Positions 15,839 to 25,054 are shown, counted from the first letter of the stretch. The stretch is 42,254 nucleotides of DNA from Acetobacteraceae bacterium UBA6159 (GCA_002422345.1 DIUL01000130.1:1-42254); one strand, 5' to 3'. Translations and numbers: made by a program. Notes: a model not told the origin generated them from the letters alone.

Positions 15839-16106
15839 GGTTACCTCCGGGGCGGGGACGAATGAGTTCCCGAATGAACAGGAATGTCTCTCGCCCAATA
15901 AATAGCACCATGCAAACCACGTCGGAAGCGAAAAGCAGAGCCTCCAGACTTCGGAACGTGTGAACCACGGGCTTCGACACACCACTGTATTCAATCAATC
16001 CGGTGAATACATGCAGTAGTAGTACTGCAAGCCCAATCACCAGAAACAGGCCAACCCCAACCAGGGTATGCAGGGCAAAACGGGTGACATGACACAGATC
16101 GCGCAT
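15822..16106 (-). CDS. Hypothetical two-helix membrane protein
   Basis: A 94-residue ORF with two predicted transmembrane segments. The first is at about 10-34 (HTLVGVGLFLVIGLAVLLL) and the second at about 52-75 (LEALLFASDVVCMVLFIG). A basic tail (RPRPGGNHGHTI) follows. No family was recognised. It follows prfB on the same strand by 34 bases, and the ribosome site is weak (GGGGG directly before the ATG). The local composition is less GC-rich than its neighbours, as expected for hydrophobic coding sequence. The 51-residue ORF overlaps its 3' end. Confidence 0.6.
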   Translation of the reverse strand: MRDLCHVTRFALHTLVGVGLFLVIGLAVLLLHVFTGLIEYSGVSKPVVHTFRSLEALLFASDVVCMVLFIGRETFLFIRELIRPRPGGNHGHTI

Positions 16107-16140
16107 GCCCCCGGTTTACCGGACAAACCCCAAGAAAGGG

Positions 16141-17272
16141 TTAACGCGCCTGTGCGCTCGCTTCCGACCGCGTGGTACCCGCTCGGGCCGCCAGGGCGGC
16201 CGCCATGAAGTCATCCAGCCCGCCATCCAGCACCGCGTCGGGATTGCCCTTTTCCATCCCTGTCCGCAGGTCCTTCACCAACTGGTACGGTGCCAGGACG
16301 TAGTTCCGGATCTGGTGCCCCCAGCCAATGTCGGTCTTCGCATCCTCGACCGCGGCCGAGGCGGCTTCCCGCTTCTGCAACTCCTGCTCGTACAGCCGGG
16401 ACTTCAGCATATCCATCGCCTGCGCCCGGTTCCGGTGCTGGCTGCGGTCGGTCTGGCAGGCGACGATGATCCCGGACGGCACATGCGTGATCCGGATCGC
16501 GCTTTCCGTCTTGTTCACGTGCTGCCCGCCTGCACCCGAGGCACGGAACGTATCCACCTTCAGGTCGGCCGGATTGATCTCGATCTCGATATTGTCATCG
16601 ACGACCGGAGACACATAGACCGACGCGAAACTGGTCTGCCGCCGCGCGTTGGAATCGAACGGGCTGATGCGGACCAGGCGGTGGACACCGGCCTCGGTCT
16701 TCAGCCAGCCATAGGCGTTGGGACCGGTGATCTGCAGCGTCGCGGACTTGATGCCGGCCTGCTCCCCCTCGCTCTGGTCCAGCAACTGCACCTTATAATC
16801 GTGCCGCTCGGCCCAGCGCATATACATGCGCATCAGCATCTCGGCCCAGTCCTGCGCCTCGGTCCCGCCCGCGCCGGCGTTCAGCTCAATGAAGCAGTCG
16901 TTGCCATCGGCCTCGCCCGACAGCAGGCTCTCGATCTCCCGCCGCTTGGCTTCCTCGGCGATCGCGCGCAGCGACGCCAGCGCATCCGCGACCATCGATG
17001 CGTCGTCATCGGCTTCCGCGAGTTCGATCAGTTCCATCGCATCGGCGACGTCGGCTTCCATCTTGCGCACCCCATCCATCTGGGAGGCAATCTGGTTCCG
17101 CTCACGCATCAGCTTCTGCGCGGCGGCGGCGTCATTCCACAGCGCGGGGTCTTCCGAGCGGTGATTCAGTTCCGCGAGGCGGGCTTCGGCGACATCCCAG
17201 TCAAAGATGCCTCCTCAGCAGCGCGACGGACTGCTTGATCTGTTCGTTGAGGGAGTCGGATTCAGCGGACAT
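16141..17272 (-). CDS. prfB: Peptide chain release factor 2 (programmed +1 frameshift)
   Basis: The gene encodes RF2, which releases peptides at UAA and UGA. Translation starts at the ATG at 17272 (MSAESDSLNEQIKQSV), runs 23 codons to an in-frame TGA at 17203-17201, and must shift +1 to read LDWDVAEARLAEL onward to 16141, giving about 376 residues. The catalytic GGQ lies in SGAGGQHVNKTESA, and the stop-codon recognition tripeptide SPF lies in VRISPFDSNARR. A gene call that ignores the frameshift would start wrongly at 17109. It lies 29 bases after the PBP1a gene. The frameshift forms an autoregulatory loop, known for this family: low RF2 favours frameshifting. Confidence 0.96.
17200..17215 (-). 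promoter_or_regulatory. RF2 programmed frameshift signal
   Basis: On the minus strand the sequence reads AGG-AGG-CAT-CTT-TGA-C. A Shine-Dalgarno-like AGGAGG (17215-17210) sits three bases before the slippery CTT, which is followed by the stop TGA and C. Spacing and sequence match the E. coli prfB signal (AGGGGG-TAT-CTT-TGA-C). Confidence 0.95.
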
Positions 17273-17301
17273 GGTGTTTGCCGGTCAATGATCGGGGCGG
17301 G

Positions 17302-19905
17302 TCAATACAGGCCGGGCAGCGTCGTGTCGACTCCGCCATGCACCGTGCCACCGGCGCCAGGCGTGTCGGACATCACGGCGCCACTGCCGCCGCCCATTGA
17401 ACCGGACGACCCGCCGGGAGTCTGGTTCGGCTTGAAGGCGTCGGTCACGCTGCCAGTGGCACTTTCCCAACTGGACAATGTGACCCCCTCGGGCTGCGGG
17501 AATTGCAGGACAGGGCGGTCCTTCAGGGCCACCGCCATGAAGTCGCGGAAGATCGGCGCGGCAACCGAGCCACCGGTTTCATTGTTGCCCAGCGACGTGG
17601 GCGAGTCGAAACCGACCCAGACCGTGGTCACCAGGTCAGGCGTGAAGCCCGAGAACCAGACGTCGGAGAAATCCTGCGTCGTGCCGGTCTTGCCCGCGAT
17701 CGGCCGCCCGAGGCCTTGAGCCGCGCGCGTGCCGGTGCCGCGCGCGACGGCGCCCTGCATCATAGTGATAAGCTGGAACACGCTCGCGGGATCGGCGATC
17801 TGCTTGCGGTTGTCCTCCAGCGTGGGACCGCGGCCCGCATCGTCGCAGGCCGGACAGCCGAGCGACGGTGCCCGCCAGACGACATGGCCGTTGCGGTCCT
17901 GCACGCTGTCGATCAGCGTCGGGATGACTTCCCGCCCGCCGGCCGCCAGAGCGGCATAGGCCCCGGCCTCTCGCATCACGGTCGTTTCCACCGCGCCCAG
18001 GGCTGCCGGCAGGACGCGTGGCATGGAATCGACCATGTGGAAGGCGATCGCGGTATCGGCCACAGCCTGCATGCCGACCTGCTGGGCGATCCGCAGCGTG
18101 ACCAGGTTCAGGGACTTCTCCAGCGCGTTCCGCATCGGGATCGGACCGCTGAACGATCCTTCGTAGTTACCCGGCCGCCACCGTCCCGACCCGGTATCTA
18201 CGACAATCGGCGCGTCCAGAAACCTCTGGCTCGGCGACAGTCCTTTTTCCAGGGCGGTCAGATAGACGATCGGCTTGAAGCTGGAGCCTGGCTGGCGCTG
18301 GGCCTGCGTCGCGCGGTTGAACTGGCTCTGCTCGAAGCTCCATCCGCCGACCATGGCGATGACTCGGCCGGTCGTGGGTTCGATGGACACCAGGGCGCCC
18401 TGGACCAGCGGGATTTGCCGCAGGGCCACGCGCGGCTGGGCCGGTTCGGCGGGGGCCTGGGCGGTTCTGCCACGGGCGGGGGTGGCGGCGGGGGCTGGTA
18501 TCCCGGCGGGATCGATCATCACCACATCGCCGGCCTGGACGACGTCCTGCATGCGCCTGGGCGCCGGCCCCGGCTTGCCATCGCGGACAGGCCGAGCCCA
18601 TGCGTGGTCGGAGAGGGCGAGGGGGGCGGTCTTGGGGGTGCCGGCTTCCAGCCAGCCAACCCGGGCCTGGGCGTCGGCCACGCTCAGCACCACGGCCAAC
18701 CGCCAGTCGGTGGGCATACCAGGAGGACGCTGGGTCTGCGGCAGCGCGGTCGGCCACTCCCGCTCTGCGGTCGTCACACCCTTGGCGACGGGACCGCGCC
18801 AGCCGGAACGACGGCGGTCATAGGAAGTCAGCCCTTCGCGCAACGCGTGTTCCGCCGCGAGTTGAAGCACCGGATCCAGGCTGGTGCGGACCATCAGCCC
18901 GCCCTGGGTCGCGACCTGCTGGCCGAAATCGGCGATCAGGGTGCGGCGCACTTCCTCAGCATACCACTCCCCGGCCGGGATCGGCGGCGGGCGGCGGAAT
19001 TCATGCGGGGTGATCGGTTCGGCCTTGGCCGCCGTGGCCTGGGCGGTCGTGATCGCGCGGTCCTCGGCCATCCGGTCCAGCACCCAGTCCCGGCGCGCCT
19101 TGGCGGCATCGGGGAAGCGGAACGGGTTGTAGTTGTTGGGCGCCTTCGGCAAAGCGGCGAGGAAGGCAGCCTCCTGAAGATTCAATTCCTCCAGCGGCTT
19201 GTTGAAATAGGCCTGGCCGGCGGCGGCGACTCCATAGGCGCTCAGACCCAGGTAGATCTCATTCAGGTACAGTTCGAGGATGCGGTCCTTCGACAGATTC
19301 TCCTCGATCCGCAGCGCCAGGATCGCTTCCCGCGCCTTGCGGGAGAATGACAGTTCATTGTCCAGCAGCATGTTCTTTGCCACCTGCTGGGTGATGGTGG
19401 ACGCGCCGACCGGACGCTTGCCCTGGCCGGCGTTCATCGCGTTCGACAGGGCGGCGCGCGCGATGGCCAGCGGATCGACGCCGCGATGGGTCCAGAAGTT
19501 CTGGTCCTCGGCCGACAGGAACGCCCGACGCACCAGTTCAGGGATCGACTCGATGGGAACGAAGATGCGCCGTTCGGTCGCGAGTTCCGACAGCAGCCGC
19601 CCGTCGCCGGCGTAGACGCGGCTCATGACCGGGGGCTGGTAGTTCCGCAGGCCTTCGACGTCGGGCAGGCCGGCGCTGAAATGCTGGTAGGCCATCCACC
19701 CGCCGACGCCGCCGACGACCGCGAGCAGGGCGGTGATCCCGAACAGCGCGCCCAACAGGCCGCGCACCACCCGGCCGAACAGGCTTGGCTTGCGCGCGCG
19801 CCTGGCAGGCTTCGGCCTTGGCTTGCCGGCATCGGGTCGGCCGGGATCGGGCGTGGGAACGAGCGGATCGCCCGCGGTCAAGGGTTTGGTCATGGCAGCA
19901 CGCAT
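17302..19905 (-). CDS. Penicillin-binding protein 1A (bifunctional transglycosylase/transpeptidase)
   Basis: An 867-residue class A PBP that polymerises and cross-links peptidoglycan. A basic, Pro-rich cytoplasmic tail (about 1-45) precedes one transmembrane helix (about 50-75, LLGALFGITALLAVVGGVGG). The GT51 domain follows, with its catalytic Glu in AEDQNFWTHRGVD and further motifs GASTITQQVAKN and LNEIYLGLSAYGV. The transpeptidase domain has SxxK as GSSFKP, SxN as SLN (EKSLNLVTL) and KTG as GKTGTTQDFSD. The C-terminus is Gly/Ser-rich (GGSSGSMGGGSGA). A start at 19893 (MTKPLTAG) is equally possible. It lies between amiC and prfB on the same strand. Confidence 0.95.
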   Translation of the reverse strand: MRAAMTKPLTAGDPLVPTPDPGRPDAGKPRPKPARRARKPSLFGRVVRGLLGALFGITALLAVVGGVGGWMAYQHFSAGLPDVEGLRNYQPPVMSRVYAGDGRLLSELATERRIFVPIESIPELVRRAFLSAEDQNFWTHRGVDPLAIARAALSNAMNAGQGKRPVGASTITQQVAKNMLLDNELSFSRKAREAILALRIEENLSKDRILELYLNEIYLGLSAYGVAAAGQAYFNKPLEELNLQEAAFLAALPKAPNNYNPFRFPDAAKARRDWVLDRMAEDRAITTAQATAAKAEPITPHEFRRPPPIPAGEWYAEEVRRTLIADFGQQVATQGGLMVRTSLDPVLQLAAEHALREGLTSYDRRRSGWRGPVAKGVTTAEREWPTALPQTQRPPGMPTDWRLAVVLSVADAQARVGWLEAGTPKTAPLALSDHAWARPVRDGKPGPAPRRMQDVVQAGDVVMIDPAGIPAPAATPARGRTAQAPAEPAQPRVALRQIPLVQGALVSIEPTTGRVIAMVGGWSFEQSQFNRATQAQRQPGSSFKPIVYLTALEKGLSPSQRFLDAPIVVDTGSGRWRPGNYEGSFSGPIPMRNALEKSLNLVTLRIAQQVGMQAVADTAIAFHMVDSMPRVLPAALGAVETTVMREAGAYAALAAGGREVIPTLIDSVQDRNGHVVWRAPSLGCPACDDAGRGPTLEDNRKQIADPASVFQLITMMQGAVARGTGTRAAQGLGRPIAGKTGTTQDFSDVWFSGFTPDLVTTVWVGFDSPTSLGNNETGGSVAAPIFRDFMAVALKDRPVLQFPQPEGVTLSSWESATGSVTDAFKPNQTPGGSSGSMGGGSGAVMSDTPGAGGTVHGGVDTTLPGLY

Positions 19906-19979
19906 ATGCGCTTTCGGTTGCCCATTCGCCAGTCAATGGGGACAAATTGCATGGAACAGGGCCGTTGGGAGGCTGTTTC

Positions 19980-20873
19980 CTAGCCGGTGCGGGCCGTCGC
20001 GGACTGGGTTTCCTGGGTCCGGTTCATCGCCGCGAAGTAGCTGTCGATCGCCCGCTTCATCGCGGTGACGACCACAAGCCTATGTTCCGGCTTGCGTAAT
20101 GCGGCCTCGTCCTTGGCGTTGGACATGAACCCCATCTCCACCAGCACGCTTGGGATGTCGGCGGCGGTCAGCACGGCGAACCCCGCGTGACGGGATGGAT
20201 TCGGCAGCATCGGCAGGTCGCGGTCCAGCGATCCGACCAGATTGCGGGCGATTCGCGTTGATCCGGCCCGGGTTTCCCGTCGCACCAGGCTGCCCAGAAT
20301 GCGGGCGACCTCGGGCGGGGTATCGCGCCAGGCGGCGCCGAGGTGGCGGTCGGCGCTGTTCTCCCGCTTCGCCAGCGCGGCGGTCTGGGCGTCGGACGCC
20401 GTGGCGCCCAGCGTATAGACCGAGGCGCCGCGGACCGAGTGGTCGGGCAGGGCGTCGGCGTGCAGGGACACGAACAGGGCGGCGCCACGGGCGCGTGCGC
20501 GCGCGACACGTTCCTCCAGCGGGATGAATACGTCGCGGGTCCGGGTCATCTCCACCCGGTACTGGCGGCTGGCTTCCAGCAGGCGCTTCAACTCCAGCCC
20601 GGCTGCCAGGGTGATTCGCTTTTCGTGGGTGCCCGAAACGCCGATCGCGCCGGGATCACGCCCGCCATGACCGGGGTCCAGCATCACAACCGGGGCCTTG
20701 GCCGGGGGCGGGCTTTTGGGGCCAGGCGCGGACCGTGGCGCGGCCAGGAGTTCGGCCGCCTGCGCCGGTTCCGGGACCATCCAGGTCATGACGCCCAGCA
20801 CGGCGCCGCCGGCGCCGAGGCGGCTGAGGAGCAGGCGGCGGGAGAGCAAGGACGAGGCTGCCATGGGTCCCAC
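19980..20873 (-). CDS. N-acetylmuramoyl-L-alanine amidase (AmiC-like)
   Basis: A 297-residue zinc amidase that cleaves peptide stems from glycan strands, acting in the periplasm during cell separation. The N-terminus holds SRRLLLSRLG followed by a hydrophobic run (GAVLGVMTWMV), a plausible twin-arginine signal as in E. coli AmiC. The Amidase_3 zinc ligands and catalytic residues are H69 (LDPGHGGRDPGAIG), E84 (GTHEKRITL), H138 (FVSLHADAL) and E246 (SVLVEMGFMSNAKDE). No AMIN domain is present, so the protein is short. It heads an amidase-PBP1a-prfB row and is divergent from rne, an arrangement common in alphaproteobacteria. Confidence 0.94.
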   Translation of the reverse strand: MGPMAASSLLSRRLLLSRLGAGGAVLGVMTWMVPEPAQAAELLAAPRSAPGPKSPPPAKAPVVMLDPGHGGRDPGAIGVSGTHEKRITLAAGLELKRLLEASRQYRVEMTRTRDVFIPLEERVARARARGAALFVSLHADALPDHSVRGASVYTLGATASDAQTAALAKRENSADRHLGAAWRDTPPEVARILGSLVRRETRAGSTRIARNLVGSLDRDLPMLPNPSRHAGFAVLTAADIPSVLVEMGFMSNAKDEAALRKPEHRLVVVTAMKRAIDSYFAAMNRTQETQSATARTG

Positions 20874-21551
20874 TTAACATACTGGATGCGGGAATACAGC
20901 TTCCTCGTTGATTAAGGCTGCTTCATGGCTGAATATCATGGGATGAACGAGATGCTTGCGATCCGGGGCGCTTTGCTTCATGGTCCCGACGCTCCGGTGA
21001 CGCGAACGGAGGCAGCCGGTTCCCGGCGCTTCCTGGCTTCCACTGGCGATTGCGCGATCCCACATCTCGTCGGGACCTGCCCCCAGGGGGACCAGGATTC
21101 GGCGGGAACATCCAGCCGGCGTTACTGGCCGGTTGACGAGGGGGGAGGGTCAGCTTCGCCAAGGCTGCGTCACCGACCGAGTCGCGCTCGCTTCGACGGG
21201 GCCCTGGCTGTTACAGCCATGGGTTGTCGCTGCCGTGGCGCGCCGGGGCCGATCCGTCGCGGATGGCAGGCAGCCGACCTCACCAATGGGCGGTGTCCCC
21301 CTACCGGGATGCGACGCCCCTACGCCAGGGACAGATGAACCAGACCGCGCACCAGACGCATCCGACATTTGCATTGTCCGTCCTCCGGGATGGCAGCGCG
21401 AACGCATGCGGCGGCGCGGCTTCATGGTCGTCTCGACGGTCCCCGGCCCAGGGCGTGCCCTTCATCACAAACCAATTCAGCCGCCATCCGGTGCGCGCCC
21501 CGCTTCGGGCAGCCTCCGGATGCCGCACGGCCTATCGGAGTTCTGGACTAG
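20874..21551. promoter_or_regulatory. 678-bp gap: divergent promoters and long rne leader
   Basis: No credible gene is found between amiC and rne. The stretch probably holds both promoters and a long 5' untranslated region of rne. Leaders of RNase E mRNA are known to mediate autoregulation in E. coli. Hairpins visible here include AGCCGGC...GCCGG (around 21114-21135) and GGCTG-TTA-CAGCC (around 21205-21219). ORFs in the gap are compositionally random and lack family-like segments. An in-frame TAG directly precedes the rne ATG, fixing the start; GGAG lies 12 bases before it. Confidence 0.45.
20908..20936 (+). promoter_or_regulatory. Candidate promoter for rne
   Basis: TTGATT (20908-20913) and GAATAT (20931-20936) are spaced by 17 bases. 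The -10 match is poor (three of six), but the spot is the AT-richest part of the divergent gap. A start near 20943 would give a leader of about 600 bases. Confidence 0.3.
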
Positions 21552-24500
21552 ATGACGAAGCGCATGCTGATCGACGCCACGCACGCGGAGGAAACCCGCG
21601 TCGTGGTGCTGGATGGGACCCGGCTTGAGGATTTCGACGTTGAGACATCCGCCAAACGGCACCTGAAGGGAAACATCTACCTCGCCAAGATCGTGCGGGT
21701 TGAGCCGAGCCTCCAGGCGGCGTTCGTGGAGTATGGGGGGAACCGGCACGGGTTCCTCGCGTTCAGCGAAATCCACCCCGACTACTATCAAATCCCGATC
21801 GCCGACCGCCAACGCCTCGTCGAACTCGAAGCCGAGGAGGCGCGACGGGAGGAAGAGGAAGACGAACTCGAACTGGCGCTGAGCGAGGCGGTTCCGCCGC
21901 CGCAGCCGCCTAGGGTTTCGCAGCCTGCCCGATCCGGCCGTGGCCGCCGCGATGGTCGGGATGGCCGCAATGGCCGCCAGCCGGTGGCCGAAACCGCGAT
22001 CGTCCAGGCGCTGCACGCCGAGGCGTGGGCCCTGCCGGGCACGCCCCCGCTGATCACCACCGCGAATCCGGCCGCCGATCCGCCCGAGCCTGACGCCGTC
22101 GCGCCCGAGTCATGGGCCATGGCCGCGTCCCCCGCGCTGACCGTGCCGGCCGAACCGGAAGCTGTGGCGGTCGTGGAAGCCGCGCTGGTCGTTGTTCCGG
22201 AAGCGTCCCCGGAAACCGTCGAACTGACGGAAGAAGAGCGCGCGGAAACCGAGGCCTGGGCCCTGTCCGCTACCCCAGCGCTGTTCGCCGCTCCGGTGTC
22301 AGACGAGCCGTCCGCTGAACCGGCTTTCACCGCGAGCGACGACGCGGGCTATGCCGCCGACGATCGCGACCAGTCCAACGGCGAGTCCGAGGATGCCGAC
22401 GAACCCGCGCCGGAAACCCTGGGCGGTGACCCCGACGCGGTCGATGAACCCGGCGAACGGCGCCTGCCGTCGCGGTTCCTCCGCAGCTACAAGATCCAGG
22501 AAGTCATCCACCGCCGCCAGATCATGCTGGTCCAGGTGGTCAAGGAAGAGCGCGGCACCAAGGGCGCGGCGCTGACGACCTACCTCTCGCTCGCCGGCCG
22601 GTTCAGCGTGCTGATGCCGAACTCTCCGCGCGGGGGCGGGATTTCCCGCAAGATCACCTCGGCCACCGATCGCCGTCGCCTGAAAGAGGTGATGACCGAG
22701 CTCGATATCCCCCGCGGCATGGGCCTGATCATCCGCACCGCCGGGGCGGCTCGGCCGAAGCCCGAGATCAAGCGCGACTGCGAATATCTGCTGCGCCTGT
22801 GGGACGACATCCGCGACCACACGATGAAGTCCATCGCGCCGGCGATGATCTATGAGGAAGCGAGCCTCATCAAGCGGACCATCCGCGACGTCTATGCCCG
22901 CGACATCGACGAGATCCAGGTCGATGGCGTCGAAGGCTGGCGCGCGGCGCATGAGTTCATGCGGATGCTCATGCCGACCCATGCGCGGAAGGTGCAGCTC
23001 TGGCGCGATCAGTCGCAGCCGCTGTTCGCCCGCTACCAGGTCGAGGCGCAGCTTGACGCGATGCTGATCCCGACCGTCCAGCTTCGCTCGGGCGGGTATC
23101 TGGTGATCAACCAGGCCGAGGCGCTGGTCGCGATCGACGTGAACTCCGGCCGCTCGACGCGGGAACGCAACATCGAGGAAACCGCGCTGCGCACGAACCT
23201 GGAGGCGGCCGATGAGGTCGCGCGCCAGTTGCGCCTGCGGGATCTGGCCGGCCTGATCGTCATCGACTTCATCGACATGGAGTCGCGCCGGCACAACGCG
23301 ATGGTGGAACGCCGGCTGAAGGACGCGCTGCGCAACGACCGCGCCCGCATCCAGATCGGCACGATCAGCCATTTCGGCCTGCTGGAAATGAGCCGGCAGC
23401 GCCTGCGTCCGTCCCTGGCGGAAACCAGCTTCATCACCTGCCCGCATTGCAACGGCACGGGCCATGTCCGCAGCACCGAAAGCGCCGGGATCTACGTCCT
23501 GCGCGGCATCGAGGAGGAGGCGAGCAAGCGCCGCTCCGCCGAGTCGATCGTGCACGTTGCGACGCCTATCGCGCTGTACCTGCTGAACCACAAGCGCGAG
23601 CGGTTGCAGGAGATCGAGCTGCGCTATGGCATGCGGGTGATCATCGCGGCCGATGATTCGCAGATGTCGCCGAACTTCCGGATCGAGCGCCTGCGGGCGC
23701 AGGTCCCCGGGGAAGCCGGCTCGTTCATCACACCCGACCTGCCATTGCCGGTGCTTGCCACTCCCGACGATGAGCCGTTCGAGGACGACGATCTCGTTCT
23801 TGACGAAGTCGTGCCGGCGGCCGCGCCTGCCCCGGTGGAGCGGAAGGCCGAGGCCCCGACCACCGGTTCGGACGCCGATGAGCAGGAACGTCGGCGTCGT
23901 CGCCGTCGCCGGCGTCGCGGACGGCGGGAGGATGGCCAGCCCTCGACAGCCGAGGACGGGGACGACAACGGCGAGTCCGACGATGCCACGCCGGCCGAGA
24001 TCGCGGCCGACGCGGCCGAGGATGCGGCGGAAGCCGCGCGCGAACAGGTGGCTGATGCCCCTGTCGCGGGTGAGCCGGTGATTGAGGCGCCCGTTATGGA
24101 AGCGGCCCCGGTGGATGGGCAGCCCGTGGAGGCACCCGCCGCTGAAGCGCCGCCCGCTGAAGCACCGGCCCCTGAAGCACCGGCCGTGGAAGCGCCCATC
24201 GTGGAAGCCGTCGCCGAAGCGGTGGTGGCCGAGGATGCGCCGCCGGCTGCCCCCGTGCGGCCCGCGCGGGCCAGTCGGGCGGGCGCTCGTCGCGCGCCGG
24301 CCAAGTCGAAGGCTGTGGCGGAAGCGGCACCCGAGGTCGTGGCCGAAGCCGCGCCGGAAACCGTCCCCGCCGCCGATGCCGAGGCAGGTGCAGAGGGTGA
24401 TGACGATGGCAAGGGACGGCGGCGTGGTCGCCGTGGCGGCAGGCGCCGGCGGCGGGAGGGTGACGAGCTGTCGCCTTTGGCCGAACCGGGCGCCGACCAG

Positions 24501-24959
24501 CCAGAACTGCCGCCTGTCTACACGGGCCCGACTCCGGCCAATCCGTTCGGCGGGCAGGTGTTCGACATCTTCGATGTGATGGACCAGGTGGAACGGGATG
24601 CCGCGGCGCGTGCCTCGGCCCCGCCGAAGCCGGAACCGCCGGCACCCGCGCCGGTCGCGGAGCCGGTCGGCGCCTGGGCGCAGGCGGAAACCCCGGCGGT
24701 GGTTGCCGAACCGGAACCGGTTGCCGCCGTTGCGCAACCGGCCGAGGTGGCTCCTGTCGCGGTAGTTGCCGAACCTGTCCCGGCCGCACCGGTGGCTCCC
24801 GAACCCGTGGCCGCCGAACCGGCTGCTCCCGAACCCCCGGCTCCGGAACCGGCGGCGGCTGAACCCGCGTCGGCGGAACCGCTCGTGAAGCCGATCGTCA
24901 TCGGCCAGGACGTGACGGCCCCGGCCGAACGCAAGCGTGGTTGGTGGCGCCGAACCTAA
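21552..24959 (+). CDS. rne: Ribonuclease E (degradosome scaffold)
   Basis: A 1135-residue RNase E. The start MTKRMLIDATHAEETRVVV matches the family N-terminus. The S1 domain (about 38-345) is split by a low-complexity acidic/Pro-Ala insertion of about 215 residues (about 95-310), then resumes at SRFLRSYKIQEVI. Catalytic Mg ligands are D529 (VAIDVNSG) and D572 (VIDFIDME), spaced as in E. coli. The zinc-link is C630-P-H-C633. The C-terminal half is disordered: an Arg-rich RNA-binding patch (about 780-793), many Pro-Glu-Ala repeats, a conserved-looking ANPFGGQVFDIFDVMDQVE segment, and the final KRGWWRRT. The GWW end matches the PNPase-binding microdomain described for Caulobacter RNase E. Motifs of EAWALPGTP type recur. 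Confidence 0.96.
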   Translation: MTKRMLIDATHAEETRVVVLDGTRLEDFDVETSAKRHLKGNIYLAKIVRVEPSLQAAFVEYGGNRHGFLAFSEIHPDYYQIPIADRQRLVELEAEEARREEEEDELELALSEAVPPPQPPRVSQPARSGRGRRDGRDGRNGRQPVAETAIVQALHAEAWALPGTPPLITTANPAADPPEPDAVAPESWAMAASPALTVPAEPEAVAVVEAALVVVPEASPETVELTEEERAETEAWALSATPALFAAPVSDEPSAEPAFTASDDAGYAADDRDQSNGESEDADEPAPETLGGDPDAVDEPGERRLPSRFLRSYKIQEVIHRRQIMLVQVVKEERGTKGAALTTYLSLAGRFSVLMPNSPRGGGISRKITSATDRRRLKEVMTELDIPRGMGLIIRTAGAARPKPEIKRDCEYLLRLWDDIRDHTMKSIAPAMIYEEASLIKRTIRDVYARDIDEIQVDGVEGWRAAHEFMRMLMPTHARKVQLWRDQSQPLFARYQVEAQLDAMLIPTVQLRSGGYLVINQAEALVAIDVNSGRSTRERNIEETALRTNLEAADEVARQLRLRDLAGLIVIDFIDMESRRHNAMVERRLKDALRNDRARIQIGTISHFGLLEMSRQRLRPSLAETSFITCPHCNGTGHVRSTESAGIYVLRGIEEEASKRRSAESIVHVATPIALYLLNHKRERLQEIELRYGMRVIIAADDSQMSPNFRIERLRAQVPGEAGSFITPDLPLPVLATPDDEPFEDDDLVLDEVVPAAAPAPVERKAEAPTTGSDADEQERRRRRRRRRRGRREDGQPSTAEDGDDNGESDDATPAEIAADAAEDAAEAAREQVADAPVAGEPVIEAPVMEAAPVDGQPVEAPAAEAPPAEAPAPEAPAVEAPIVEAVAEAVVAEDAPPAAPVRPARASRAGARRAPAKSKAVAEAAPEVVAEAAPETVPAADAEAGAEGDDDGKGRRRGRRGGRRRRREGDELSPLAEPGADQPELPPVYTGPTPANPFGGQVFDIFDVMDQVERDAAARASAPPKPEPPAPAPVAEPVGAWAQAETPAVVAEPEPVAAVAQPAEVAPVAVVAEPVPAAPVAPEPVAAEPAAPEPPAPEPAAAEPASAEPLVKPIVIGQDVTAPAERKRGWWRRT

Positions 24960-24968
24960 TGATGGAAG

Positions 24969-24993
24969 GGCGGTTGGCTTCGTGCCAACCGCC
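24969..24993 (+). terminator. rne terminator hairpin
   Basis: GGCGGTTGGC (24969-24978) and GCCAACCGCC (24984-24993) form a perfect 10-bp stem with a TTCGT loop, 10 bases after the rne stop. The flanks (GGAAGG and CCTTTCC) can partly extend it; a short T run (CTTTCC) follows. Confidence 0.75.
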
Positions 24994-25054
24994 GGACCTT
25001 TCCAGCCGGCACCCATGAGGCGGGTTACGCCTTTGATAGATTACGGGGCAGGGT

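Noticed and set aside
16141..17109. Release factor 2 starting at 17109
   Set aside because: This ignores the programmed frameshift; family homology continues upstream to 17272.
17503..19350. 615-codon plus-strand ORF opposite PBP1a
   Set aside because: Antisense shadow of a gene with all PBP motifs.
20925..21338. 137-codon ORF in the rne leader
   Set aside because: No ribosome site, random-looking composition and no recognisable family; more likely untranslated leader.
22299..25016. 905-codon minus-strand ORF opposite rne
   Set aside because: Arises from the repetitive GC-rich codons of RNase E; no motifs and no ribosome site.
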